Assembly: GCF_006094435.1 (NCBI RefSeq)
Contig: NZ_CP034783.1
Location: forward strand, 1,639,001-1,703,000
Length of the DNA stretch: 64,000 bases
Source: Pseudomonas sp. MPC6
Lineage (GTDB): Bacteria; Pseudomonadota; Gammaproteobacteria; Pseudomonadales; Pseudomonadaceae
Direction of reading: 5' to 3'
In this document: positions 33,810-42,018 of the stretch, in pieces
How the letters are laid out: every line of letters begins with the position of its first letter
How positions within the stretch are numbered: position 1 is the first letter of the stretch
Notes under the pieces: generated by a model
Seen by the model: only the letters and a program-made list of their open reading frames with translations
What the model was told of the DNA's origin: nothing
Database searches by the model: none
Translations under genes and position numbers: made by a program

Positions 33810-34136
33810 ATGACAGCAATTACACCGGATCCACCCTACGAAAAATCAACTCCCCACCCCGAAAACCGCTTCATGGCGCTCACCAGTAACTGCGACGACA
33901 TGCCCACGTTGTTCGTCGATACCCACGCGCCACTTGATGTTTTGTATGACGCGGCCAACTACCGAATCCGTGCGGTAACCCAAGTGCTGGAGAACCTGTC
34001 AATGCGCGGTTCTATCGAGTGTGAATCCTTCATCCTCAGCGACTTTGCCTTGCTCTGTGCCATTCCATTACGCGATGGCTGCGATGTGCTGGATGTGATT
34101 GGGCGGCGGTTGCGGGTTCGGTCAGCGGCGAATTAG
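33810..34136 (+). CDS. DUF6124 family protein
   Basis: 108 residues from the ATG at 33810, preceded by AGGAA 7 bases away inside box b of the leader RNA. It is soluble with no signal peptide. The segments ENRFMALTSNCDDMPTLFVD and LSDFALLCAIPLRDGCDVLD correspond to a small Pseudomonas family annotated DUF6124, often present in several copies. The function is unknown. If the leader behaves like c4, its translation is normally repressed by RNA pairing. Confidence 0.75.
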   Translation: MTAITPDPPYEKSTPHPENRFMALTSNCDDMPTLFVDTHAPLDVLYDAANYRIRAVTQVLENLSMRGSIECESFILSDFALLCAIPLRDGCDVLDVIGRRLRVRSAAN

Positions 34137-34164
34137 TTCAGAGATTTGTAGTGTCTGAGCTGGC

Positions 34165-34236
34165 CTCTTCGCGGGCAAGCCCGCTCCCACATGAATTGCG
34201 CTTAACTGACTGGCATTGGGGCTTGCCCGCGATGAC
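34165..34236. repeat. REP pair of two types (uninterrupted composite)
   Basis: TTCGCGGGCAAGCCCGCTCC is followed after about 15 bases by CTTAACTGACTGGCATTGGG-GCTTGCCCGCGATGA. This is the same junction (REP plus CTTAACTGAC long REP) that carries the IS element at 4.5-5.8 kb, here empty. Confidence 0.8.
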
Positions 34237-34297
34237 TTCCGCCCAATCAGCGCTGCCCATCAGCAATTAACCTCTCGCTAAGGTACCGCCTGGCAAT

Positions 34298-34336
34298 AAA
34301 AAAAGGACTGAGTGCAAAATTGCACTCAGTCCTTTC
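34298..34336. terminator. Bidirectional terminator
   Basis: A perfect 15-bp stem AAGGACTGAGTGCAA / TTGCACTCAGTCCTT with a 2-base loop and an A tract before it, serving prc on the minus strand. Confidence 0.85.
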
Positions 34337-34385
34337 TTCACGACTTGATGAAGACACTCCTGAGAGCGTCTATATTAAATCGCCG

Positions 34386-36467
34386 TCAGTGCTTGGCCAC
34401 CGCGGTATTGAGCTTCAAGTAATCCAGCAGAATCCGCCCAGTCTCGCTCAGGTAGGCATCGTCTTCCGGCTTGGTCTTGTCCGGCTCGGCTGCGATCAGG
34501 TCTTCATCTTCTTTCTTCAGCTCTTTGAGCGGCTCTTCGCCCTTGGCCTTGCGACGCAGATTCTCCATGGTCAGTTGCTTGGCTTCGATATCGGCGTGCT
34601 GGGCACGACGGTCGGCTTCATTGAGGCTGACGGTTTTTTCCGCCATCAGTTTCTGTGCCAGGGCCAGCTTGTCGCGGATGAACACAAACTCCGCGTCCTT
34701 GGCCGTGCGCACGTCATGCTCGGACTGGAGCTGGCTGATGTACGGTTTGAACGGGTCGAGCGCAGGCTTGATCGCCGCTCGGATCGTGTCCCACGGCATG
34801 GCTTCCGGCAGGGCGCTTTCGCCGATCTCCTTGGTGTCGATGATCGACGGGTAGTCGATGTCCGGCAGTACGCCCTGATGCTGGGTGCTCTGGCCGGATA
34901 CCCGGTAGAACTTGGCCAGGGTCAGTTTCAGTTCGCCATGGTTCAGCGGCTGAATGGTCTGCACGGTGCCTTTGCCGAAGGTCTGGCCGCCGATGATCAA
35001 CGCGCGGTGGTAGTCCTGCATGGCACCGGCAAAAATCTCCGAAGCCGAGGCCGACAGCCGGTTGACCAGCAGCGCCATCGGGCCTTTGTAGAACGCGCCC
35101 GGATTTTCATCTTCAAGTACGTCGACCCGGCCATCGGCATTACGCACGAGCACGGTCGGCCCTTTGTCGATGAACAGGCTGGTCAGCTCGGTGGCTTCCT
35201 GCAGGGAACCGCCGCCATTGTTGCGCAGGTCGATGACCACGCCGTCGACTTTGTCTTTCTGCAACTCGGTCAGCAGTTTCTTGACGTCGCGAGTGGTGCT
35301 CTTGTAGTCCGGATCACCGGCACGGAAAGCCTTGAAGTCGAGGTAGAAGGCCGGGATCTCGATGACGCCGAGCTTGTAGTCCTTGCCATCCTGCTTGAGA
35401 TTGAGGACCGACTTCTTCACTGCCTGGTCTTCAAGCTTCACCGCTTCGCGGGTGATCGGGACAATCTTGGTGGTCTGGTCGTTCGGCGCATTGCTGGCCG
35501 GGATCACTTCCAGGCGCACCACGGTGCCTTTCGGACCACGGATCAGCTTGACCACTTCGTCCAGGCGCCAGCCGACCACGTCGACCATTTCCTTGTTGCC
35601 CTGGGCAACACCAATGATCTTGTCCGCCGGAGCAACCATTTTGGTCTTGTCGGCCGGGCCTGCCGGCACCAGGCGCACGACTTTCACCTGGTCGTTATCG
35701 CTCTGCAACACGGCGCCGATGCCCTCGAGGGACAGGCTCATGTTGATGTCGAAGTTCTCCGCGTTATCCGGCGACAGATAGTTGGTGTGCGGGTCGTAGG
35801 ACATGGCGAAGGTATTGATGTACGCCTGGAAGATGTCTTCGGCACGGGTCTGGTCCAGGCGCGCCAACTGGTTCTTGTAGCGCTTGGTCAGGGTTTCCTG
35901 GATCTGCTTGGAGTCCTTGCCGGCGATCTTCATCCGCAGGACTTCATCCTTGACGCGTTTGCGCCACAGTTCGTCGAGGTCCGCGGTGGATTTGAGCCAA
36001 GGGGCATCCTTGCGATCGATCAGCAAGGTTTCCTTGGTGGTGAAATTGATCTTGTCGACGCCTTTGTTCAACTCGACCAGGGCAAAGTCCAGACGCGCCT
36101 TGACGCGGTCCAGGTAGCGCTTGTAGATGGTGAACCCGGCGTTCAGGTCGCCGCTTTTCAGGAAGTCGTCGAACTGGGTTTTCCACTTGTCGAACTCGGC
36201 AATGTCGCTGGCGATGAAATAGCTGCGCGACGGATCCAGCAGCTTGAGGTAGCTGTCATAGATGATGACCGAGCGCGCATCATCGAGCGGCGGCTTGCTG
36301 TAGTGGTGGCGCTTGAGCAATTCGACGACGTTCAGACTGGCGATCACTTCGTCACGGTCAGGCTGAAGCTTGTCCCAGCTATTGGCTGCGAATGTATTGC
36401 TCGACGTCGGCATCAGGCCGATACCGATAAACAGGGCTAGGGCGGTGCTGGGGAACAAATGCTTCAT
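34386..36467 (-). CDS. prc: Carboxy-terminal processing protease Prc (Tsp)
   Basis: 693 residues if started at MKHLFPSTALALFIG (36467), which gives a clean signal peptide cut near TFAA; an upstream ATG at 36500 would add 11 residues, and neither has a strong Shine-Dalgarno. An N-terminal helical domain, a PDZ domain (about 230-330; GIGAVLQ) and an S41 catalytic domain with the Ser in NRLSASASEIFAG and the Lys in GGQTFGKGTVQ follow. It is a periplasmic protease that trims or degrades envelope proteins. In Pseudomonas it is also known as AlgO and affects alginate control. Confidence 0.93.
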   Translation of the reverse strand: MKHLFPSTALALFIGIGLMPTSSNTFAANSWDKLQPDRDEVIASLNVVELLKRHHYSKPPLDDARSVIIYDSYLKLLDPSRSYFIASDIAEFDKWKTQFDDFLKSGDLNAGFTIYKRYLDRVKARLDFALVELNKGVDKINFTTKETLLIDRKDAPWLKSTADLDELWRKRVKDEVLRMKIAGKDSKQIQETLTKRYKNQLARLDQTRAEDIFQAYINTFAMSYDPHTNYLSPDNAENFDINMSLSLEGIGAVLQSDNDQVKVVRLVPAGPADKTKMVAPADKIIGVAQGNKEMVDVVGWRLDEVVKLIRGPKGTVVRLEVIPASNAPNDQTTKIVPITREAVKLEDQAVKKSVLNLKQDGKDYKLGVIEIPAFYLDFKAFRAGDPDYKSTTRDVKKLLTELQKDKVDGVVIDLRNNGGGSLQEATELTSLFIDKGPTVLVRNADGRVDVLEDENPGAFYKGPMALLVNRLSASASEIFAGAMQDYHRALIIGGQTFGKGTVQTIQPLNHGELKLTLAKFYRVSGQSTQHQGVLPDIDYPSIIDTKEIGESALPEAMPWDTIRAAIKPALDPFKPYISQLQSEHDVRTAKDAEFVFIRDKLALAQKLMAEKTVSLNEADRRAQHADIEAKQLTMENLRRKAKGEEPLKELKKEDEDLIAAEPDKTKPEDDAYLSETGRILLDYLKLNTAVAKH

Positions 36468-36605
36468 GCTGATTCGACGCGGGGACAATTGATAACGCAT
36501 ATTAGGCCGTCTTTGAAGTCGCCGGTTCCGTAAAGGCCGGTCGCATAATGCAAAAAGCCCGGCGCTACAGCTACGGGCTCAGTCCAGACTCACTATGGAG
36601 GCACT

Positions 36606-37568
36606 GTGAAAGCATTGCAAGGCGTGGAAGGTCGAGTGGAGTGGGTGGAAGAGCCCAGTCCTACGTGTGATGTAGGACAAGTCCGTATTCGAGTGGCGGC
36701 AGCGGGTCTCAATCGCGCCGATTTGTTGCAGAAAGCGGGTCTTTACCCACCACCGCCGGGAGCCAGTCAGGTGCTGGGTCTTGAGTGTTCGGGGGTCATC
36801 AGCGAGGTCGGTCCGGGCTCCTCCTGGCAGGTCGGTGATCGGGTCTGCGCCTTGCTGGCCGGGGGCGGGATGGCCGAAGAGGTGGTTGTCGACGGACGGC
36901 ATGTATTGCCGGTTCCCGACGGAATGTCACTGGCCGAGGCGGCAGCGCTACCCGAAGTGTACGCGACCGTTTGGCTGAATTTGTTTCAATTGGCTGCGCT
37001 CAAACCCGGTGAGAAAGTTCTTCTGCACGCCGGGGCGAGTGGGATCGGTTCAGCGGCCATCCAGCTGTGCAAGGCGTTTGGCAACCCGTGCTGGGTCAGC
37101 GTCGGTTCCGCCGAGCGCCTGGCTTACTGCGAAGCGCTGGGCGCGCAGGGCGGCGTGGTGCGTAACGGCGATCTGGACAGCTTGAGGGATCTGGGGCCGT
37201 TCGACGTGATCCTGGATCCGGTCGGGGGCAACTACGCCGAGCTGAATCTGAAGGTATCGGCCCTGGATGGCCGTTGGGTATTGATTGGGCTGATGGGGGG
37301 GCGGGAGGCCAAGCTGGATCTGGCGCAGGTATTGGGCAAGCGCGTGCAATTATTGGGCTCGACCCTGCGCAGTCGCGACGATCAGTTCAAAGCGGACTTG
37401 TTCAGTGATCTGAGCCAGCAGGTCTGGCCGTTGTTTGCCGAAGGGCGTTTGAGTGCGCAGTTGGCCAGGACATTCGCGATCAAGGATGCCGAAGCGGCGT
37501 TCGCGGAGCTGGCTACCAATAAGGTGGCGGGGAAGTTGGTGTTGGTGATCGACGAAAGCCTCACCTGA
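36606..37568 (+). CDS. NAD(P)H-quinone oxidoreductase, zinc-free MDR family
   Basis: 320 residues from a GTG with TGGAGG about 5 bases ahead. The N-terminal GroES-like domain (AAAGLNRADLLQKAGLYPPPPG) and the Rossmann domain (LLHAGASGIGSAAIQLCKAF, about 140-160) match the PIG3-type quinone oxidoreductases. Zinc ligands of alcohol dehydrogenases are absent. It reduces quinones with NADPH in the cytosol. It is divergent from prc. Confidence 0.9.
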   Translation: MKALQGVEGRVEWVEEPSPTCDVGQVRIRVAAAGLNRADLLQKAGLYPPPPGASQVLGLECSGVISEVGPGSSWQVGDRVCALLAGGGMAEEVVVDGRHVLPVPDGMSLAEAAALPEVYATVWLNLFQLAALKPGEKVLLHAGASGIGSAAIQLCKAFGNPCWVSVGSAERLAYCEALGAQGGVVRNGDLDSLRDLGPFDVILDPVGGNYAELNLKVSALDGRWVLIGLMGGREAKLDLAQVLGKRVQLLGSTLRSRDDQFKADLFSDLSQQVWPLFAEGRLSAQLARTFAIKDAEAAFAELATNKVAGKLVLVIDESLT

Positions 37569-37583
37569 GGCGCTGCATTTGAA

Positions 37584-37680
37584 CCTGTGGGAGCGGGCTT
37601 GCTCGCGAAGGCGGCGTCTCAGTCAACATATTCGTTGAATGTTAGTCCGTTTTCGCGAGCAAGCCCGCTCCCACAGGGGG
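37584..37680. repeat. REPIN
   Basis: CTGTGGGAGCGGGCTTGCTC and its inverse, about 45 bases apart, between the convergent oxidoreductase and HAD genes. Confidence 0.85.
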
Positions 37681-37686
37681 GCGCGG

Positions 37687-38340
37687 TCACTTCCATGTAT
37701 GGATCGGCCAGCCGGCTTTTTCGGCGTGTTCGAGCAACACCGGATCCGGATTCACCACGTGTGGGAAGTCCACCTTTAACAGCAGCGGCAGATCGTTGCG
37801 TGAGTCCGAGTAGAAACTCGCGCCTTCCAGGTTTTCCTCCTCGGCATCCAGCCATTCCAGCAAACGCGTGATCTTGCCTTCGCGGTAGGTCAGGGTGCCG
37901 AGGGTCTTGCCGCTATATACCCCGTGCGTCACTTCCAGCTCGATGGCGAGTATTTCGTCGATACCCAGTCGTTCGGCAATGGGCCCGACCAGGTGCGTAC
38001 CTGAAGCGGAGATCACCAGAATCCGGTCGCCGGCCTTGCGGTGGGCGGCAATGGCCTTGGTGGCGTCGCTGAAGATGATCGGCTCGATGAAGTCTTCCAC
38101 CCAGGGCCCCACCAGGTGTTCGACCTCTTGCGGCGTGCGCCCGATCATCGGCTCCAGGCTGAAGGTCATGTACTCCTCCATGTGCAGCTTGCCGTGGCTG
38201 TAGGCGTCCATCAGTTCATTATTGCGACGCATGAACGATTCGGGATCGACCCAGCCCAGGCGGCCCATTTGCTCGCTCCAGAGGGTGGCGCAGTCGCCAT
38301 GGATCAGGGTTTCGTCCAGATCAAAAATTGCCAGGGCCAT
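37687..38340 (-). CDS. HAD-IB family phosphatase
   Basis: 217 residues from the ATG at 38340 (GGAGA upstream). HAD motifs: nucleophile loop AIFDLDETLIHGD at the N-terminus, motif II LVISASGTHLV, and the C-terminal SFYSDSRNDLPLL carrying the metal-binding Asp. It belongs with SerB-like or histidinol-phosphatase-like enzymes. The substrate is unknown. It lies downstream of an ABC importer but is separated from it by a heptamer repeat. Confidence 0.88.
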   Translation of the reverse strand: MALAIFDLDETLIHGDCATLWSEQMGRLGWVDPESFMRRNNELMDAYSHGKLHMEEYMTFSLEPMIGRTPQEVEHLVGPWVEDFIEPIIFSDATKAIAAHRKAGDRILVISASGTHLVGPIAERLGIDEILAIELEVTHGVYSGKTLGTLTYREGKITRLLEWLDAEEENLEGASFYSDSRNDLPLLLKVDFPHVVNPDPVLLEHAEKAGWPIHTWK

Positions 38341-38420
38341 TAGTGCGGTTCTCTCCGGGAACAGCTTCAAGCGATAAGCTTGAAGCTGCAAGAAGTGGAT
38401 TTAGGGTCAGCAGTCTACAA

Positions 38421-38462
38421 CTTGAAGCTTGAAGCTTGAAGCTTGAAGCTTGAAGCTTGCAG
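38421..38462. repeat. Heptamer tandem repeat
   Basis: Five exact copies of CTTGAAG (38421-38455) plus a variant CTTGCAG, with a related CTTGAAGCTGCAAG at 38378-38392. A likely replication-slippage site between the HAD and ABC genes. Confidence 0.85.
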
Positions 38463-38468
38463 CTGCTT

Positions 38469-39458
38469 TCAAGCCACCTCACACAGCGCCGTCGGATCGA
38501 TGGATAGCGCCAGGCGCTGACCATCGGGATGCAGGTCGGCCGCCGAGCGATTCAGCACATCCACCACCAACTCCACGCCCCGGGCTTCGATACGGTAGCG
38601 AATCACATTGCCCAACAGGCTGTGGCTGCGGACCTGCGCGTCGAGTTCGCCATTGAGGCTCAGCTCGATGGCTTCCGGTCGAATCGCGATGCGGTGGGTA
38701 ATGGGTCGCTGCAACAATTTTGTGGCGCTGTCGGCGTCCAGCAGGTTGTAGTTGCCGATGAAGCCGGCGGCAAAGACATCGACGGGCGCCGTGTAAAGCG
38801 TCTCGGCATCGCCGCTCTGTACGATCTTTCCCTGATTCATCAGGAAAATGCGGTCGGACATGGTCAGCGCTTCCTCCTGATCGTGTGTGACGAAGATGGT
38901 GGTCAGGCCGAGTTCGCGCTGGATCTGACGGATCTGTTCGCGCAGGTGCTTGCGAATTCGCGCATCGAGGGCCGACAGCGGTTCGTCGAGCAGCAACAGG
39001 CGTGGACGGGTCACCAGAGAGCGGGCCAGGGCGACTCGCTGGCATTGGCCACCGGACAGCTGATGCGGATAGCGGGCGGCAAATTCGTTCAGCTCCACCA
39101 GTTTCAGCACTTCGGCGACGCGCTTCTGGCTGTCGTCGGCGTTGACCTTCTGCATGCGCAGACCGAAGGCGACGTTCTGTTGCACCGTCATGTTGGGGAA
39201 CAGTGCGTAGCTCTGGAACACCATGCCTATCCCGCGTTTCTGCGGGCTCAGCGGAACGAGGTCGTGATCATCGAGCAGGATCTTGCCGCCGTCCACCGGG
39301 GTCAGCCCGGCGATGCAGCGCAGCAGCGTGGACTTGCCGCAACCGGACGGACCGAGGAGGGTGACGAATTCACCCTTGCTGATTTCACAATTGATGTCGC
39401 TGAATACCGTGGTACCCAAATAACTCTTTTGAAGGTGTTGGACGCTGACATAGCTCAT
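38469..39458 (-). CDS. ABC importer ATPase subunit
   Basis: 329 residues. Walker A GPSGCGKSTLLRC, Q-loop VFQSYALFPNM, signature LSGGQCQRVALARS, Walker B RLLLLDEPLSALD and H-loop THDQEEAL are present. A C-terminal TOBE-like regulatory part (about 235-320) is typical of polyamine, phosphonate or Fe3+ type importers. The gene overlaps the permease before it by 4 bases. It resembles the PhnT-type ATPases of aminoethylphosphonate importers. Confidence 0.9.
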   Translation of the reverse strand: MSYVSVQHLQKSYLGTTVFSDINCEISKGEFVTLLGPSGCGKSTLLRCIAGLTPVDGGKILLDDHDLVPLSPQKRGIGMVFQSYALFPNMTVQQNVAFGLRMQKVNADDSQKRVAEVLKLVELNEFAARYPHQLSGGQCQRVALARSLVTRPRLLLLDEPLSALDARIRKHLREQIRQIQRELGLTTIFVTHDQEEALTMSDRIFLMNQGKIVQSGDAETLYTAPVDVFAAGFIGNYNLLDADSATKLLQRPITHRIAIRPEAIELSLNGELDAQVRSHSLLGNVIRYRIEARGVELVVDVLNRSAADLHPDGQRLALSIDPTALCEVA

Positions 39459-40255
39459 TCGCTTTTGTCCTTGTTCAAGATATTGGCCGCCCAGGTCAGA
39501 ACCAGCACAAAGAAAAAATAGGAAATCACCAGCGCGCTGGTGAAGTGGCCGCTGCTGTTGCGCATGTTGTTGAGGTAGACCTGCAGGGTTTCGTAGCGGG
39601 TGCCGACGAGGATGTTGGCAAACACGAACTCGCCGAACAGGAACGAGAACGACAGCAGCAACGCCACCATCAAGCCCTTGCGCAGGTTTGGCAGCACCAC
39701 CAGGAACGCCGCTTGAAAGGTACTGGCCCCGAGCAGTTGGGCGGCGTCCATCAGGTCACGCAGGTTGATCGCCTGCAGGTTGTTGGTGATTGCCCGGTAC
39801 ATGAACGGCAGCGCCACGGTGAAATAGCAACCGATCAGGATCCACGGCGTCCCGACCATCGCGAACGGTCCCGAACCGTAGAGCTGCAACAGGCCCACCG
39901 ATGACACCACCGGCGGCACCGCAAAAGGCAACAGGATCAGGATGTTCATCAGCGCATCGAGTTTCGGGAAGTGGTAATGCACCACAAACAGCAAGGGCAG
40001 AATCAGCACCACCGACAGAATCAATGCACCCACACACACCAGCAACGATTGTCCGAAGGCATGAAGAAAGCGTGGGTCGCTCCACAGTTGCACGTACCAC
40101 TTGAAGGTAAAGCCGCTGGGCAAAATGGTGGCCGACCAGCTGCTGGAGATCGAGTAGATCAGCGTCCCGAGCAGTGGCAGCAATAGAATGGCGAACAGCA
40201 GGTACACCACCACCCGGTGGTAGATACCGGCAGCGCCCGGTTCAGCGCGAGACAT
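39455..40255 (-). CDS. ABC importer permease subunit 2
   Basis: 266 residues, six predicted helices, starting MSRAEPGAAGIYHRVVVYLL. The EAA-like loop MDAAQLLGASTFQAAFLVVLP contacts the ATPase. It overlaps the preceding permease by 14 bases and the following ATPase by 4, so expression is tightly coupled. Confidence 0.9.
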   Translation of the reverse strand: MSRAEPGAAGIYHRVVVYLLFAILLLPLLGTLIYSISSSWSATILPSGFTFKWYVQLWSDPRFLHAFGQSLLVCVGALILSVVLILPLLFVVHYHFPKLDALMNILILLPFAVPPVVSSVGLLQLYGSGPFAMVGTPWILIGCYFTVALPFMYRAITNNLQAINLRDLMDAAQLLGASTFQAAFLVVLPNLRKGLMVALLLSFSFLFGEFVFANILVGTRYETLQVYLNNMRNSSGHFTSALVISYFFFVLVLTWAANILNKDKSE

Positions 40256-41087
40256 GGTAGCTCCTCTTCAACAGCAGCTGATGCACGATGGTCACCAGGG
40301 TCATCAACGCCACCAGCACTACGGCCAGGGCGCTGGCCAGGTTCGGATCCAGGGAAATATCACCGGAGACCATGGCCGCGATGCGGATCGTCAGCACGTT
40401 GAAGTTGCCGGTGGTCAGCGCGTAGACCGTGGCGTAGGCGCCAAGGGCGTTGGCCAGCAGGATCACGAAAGTGCCCAGCAGCGCCGGTGTCAGCACGGGC
40501 AAGCCGATGTGCCGCCAGTACTGCCAGCCGTTGGCGCCGAGCAATTCGGCGGACTCACGCCAGTCTTCGCGCAAGGCGTCGAAAGCTGGGTAGAGCAGCA
40601 AGACGCCGAGAGGAATCTGGAAGTAGGTGTAGAGAATGATCAGCCCGGTTTTCGAGTACAGGTTGAAATCCTGAATGATCCCGGCCTGCTTGAGCATGAT
40701 GGTGAAGCTGCCGTTGAAGCCCAACAGAATGATGAACGCGAAGGCCAGGGGCACGCCGGAAAAGTTGCTGGTCATGTTGGCGAAGGCGTTGACGAAATTA
40801 CGCAGTTTCGAGTCGACGCGGCGCAGGGAGTAGGCACCGAGTATGGCGATGATGATCCCGAACACGCTGGACCAGAAACTGATCTCCAGGCTGTACTGGA
40901 TCGCCTGCAGATAGAACTTCGAGTTGAAGATTTTGCTGAAGTTGGCCAGGCCCCAGCCGAACTCTTCCGATTCCAGGCTATTGATCATGACCCACGCCAG
41001 CGGGGCGATCTGGAACACGATGAAGAACAGCATGAAAGGTACCACGCACAGGACCGCCAGCCATTTGCCACGCGTCATTGCGTTCAC
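40242..41087 (-). CDS. ABC importer permease subunit 1
   Basis: 281 residues with six helices, starting MNAMTRGKWLAVLCVVPFML from a GTG that overlaps the preceding stop (GTGA); an in-frame ATG follows at 41078. The EAA-like loop WRESAELLGANGWQYWRHIGL is visible. It forms the inner-membrane channel with subunit 2. Confidence 0.9.
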   Translation of the reverse strand: MNAMTRGKWLAVLCVVPFMLFFIVFQIAPLAWVMINSLESEEFGWGLANFSKIFNSKFYLQAIQYSLEISFWSSVFGIIIAILGAYSLRRVDSKLRNFVNAFANMTSNFSGVPLAFAFIILLGFNGSFTIMLKQAGIIQDFNLYSKTGLIILYTYFQIPLGVLLLYPAFDALREDWRESAELLGANGWQYWRHIGLPVLTPALLGTFVILLANALGAYATVYALTTGNFNVLTIRIAAMVSGDISLDPNLASALAVVLVALMTLVTIVHQLLLKRSYHVSR

Positions 41088-41890
41088 TTGAGCAGCTCCC
41101 GGCAGACAGGTTTGTCGTGAGCCACGCCGAGCAGTTCGCAGACGGTGCCGCAGATTTCAGTCTGTTGCGGGGCGGCGTTGGCATCGCAACTGAAGGCATC
41201 GCCGAGCACGAACAGCGGTACTTCGCGTTCCTCGGGCAGCAGGCCGTTGTGGGAACGGTCATTGTTCATGCCGTGGTCGGCGGTCACCATGACCTGATAC
41301 CCGGCATCGAGCCAGCCTTGCAGGTAGTCGGCGAGGATGATGTCCGCCGAGCGGGCGCTGTTGCGGTATTGCGGGGTGTCGAGGCCGTGCTTGTGCCCGG
41401 CGTCGTCGATGTTCATGGGGTGAACCAGGAGAAAATTCGGCGCATGGCGCAGGCGCAGGTTTTCTGCGTCGGCGAACAGGTGCGAGTCCGGGTAATGATC
41501 GCTCCAGTAGAAATGGCCGTGCTGGATCGGCAGGTCCGGATCGTCGGTATGGCGATCCCGGGCCGCGACGAATGGCGAGCGGTTATACAGCTCGCTGAGC
41601 CAGTGATAGGCCGCAGCGGCAGTGACAAGGCCGGCGTCGGTGGCGTAGTGATAGATGCTGCGTTGATTGGACAGGCGCGAGATGTTGTTATGGACGATGC
41701 CGCTGTCGATCGGCGTCACGCCGGTCAGGATGCATTCATAAAGCGGTCGGGACAGGGCCGGCAGTTCGCACTCCAGTTTGTAGAGCGCCGCGCGTCCTGC
41801 GCCAACGTAAGCCTGCAGGTGCCCCATGGCGTGACGGGCGACCTCGTAGTTGAGGCCGTCGAGCACGACAAGGATGACGTTGTGCTTCAT
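41084..41890 (-). CDS. Alkaline-phosphatase superfamily enzyme embedded in the ABC operon
   Basis: 268 residues, no signal peptide, so cytosolic. Superfamily features: ILVVLDGLNYEVARH (metal Asp near residue 10), LPALSRPLYECILTG with the likely Ser nucleophile, PMNIDDAGHKHGLDT, and the metal-binding VTADHGMNND. The nucleotide pyrophosphatase/phosphodiesterase and PhnA-type phosphonoacetate hydrolases share this layout. Its position between the solute-binding and permease genes suggests it cleaves the imported phosphoester or phosphonate. The substrate is not readable from sequence. Confidence 0.85.
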   Translation of the reverse strand: MKHNVILVVLDGLNYEVARHAMGHLQAYVGAGRAALYKLECELPALSRPLYECILTGVTPIDSGIVHNNISRLSNQRSIYHYATDAGLVTAAAAYHWLSELYNRSPFVAARDRHTDDPDLPIQHGHFYWSDHYPDSHLFADAENLRLRHAPNFLLVHPMNIDDAGHKHGLDTPQYRNSARSADIILADYLQGWLDAGYQVMVTADHGMNNDRSHNGLLPEEREVPLFVLGDAFSCDANAAPQQTEICGTVCELLGVAHDKPVCRELLK

Positions 41891-41920
41891 AGGGGTGGAA
41901 CTCCGTGGGTTCTCTCAAAC

Positions 41921-42010
41921 CTGTAGGAGCCGGCTTGCTGGCGATTGGATCACCACGGTGCCCAGAGAGAAACCGAGGTGTCTGGATCGCCAGCAAGCCG
42001 GCTCCTACAG
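41921..42010. repeat. REPIN inside the ABC operon
   Basis: TGTAGGAGCCGGCTTGCTGG and its inverse CCAGCAAGCCGGCTCCTACA, between the solute-binding-protein gene and the rest. Such a structure could raise the level of the binding-protein mRNA relative to the downstream genes (inference by analogy with malE-malF). Confidence 0.85.
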
Positions 42011-42018
42011 ATCCAGTA

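Noticed and set aside
34320..36440. A 706-codon plus-strand frame over prc
   Set aside because: Antisense shadow of a clear S41 protease; composition typical of codon-mirror frames.
38421..38462. Possible CRISPR array
   Set aside because: Units are 7 bases and contiguous with no spacers; no cas genes anywhere in the window.
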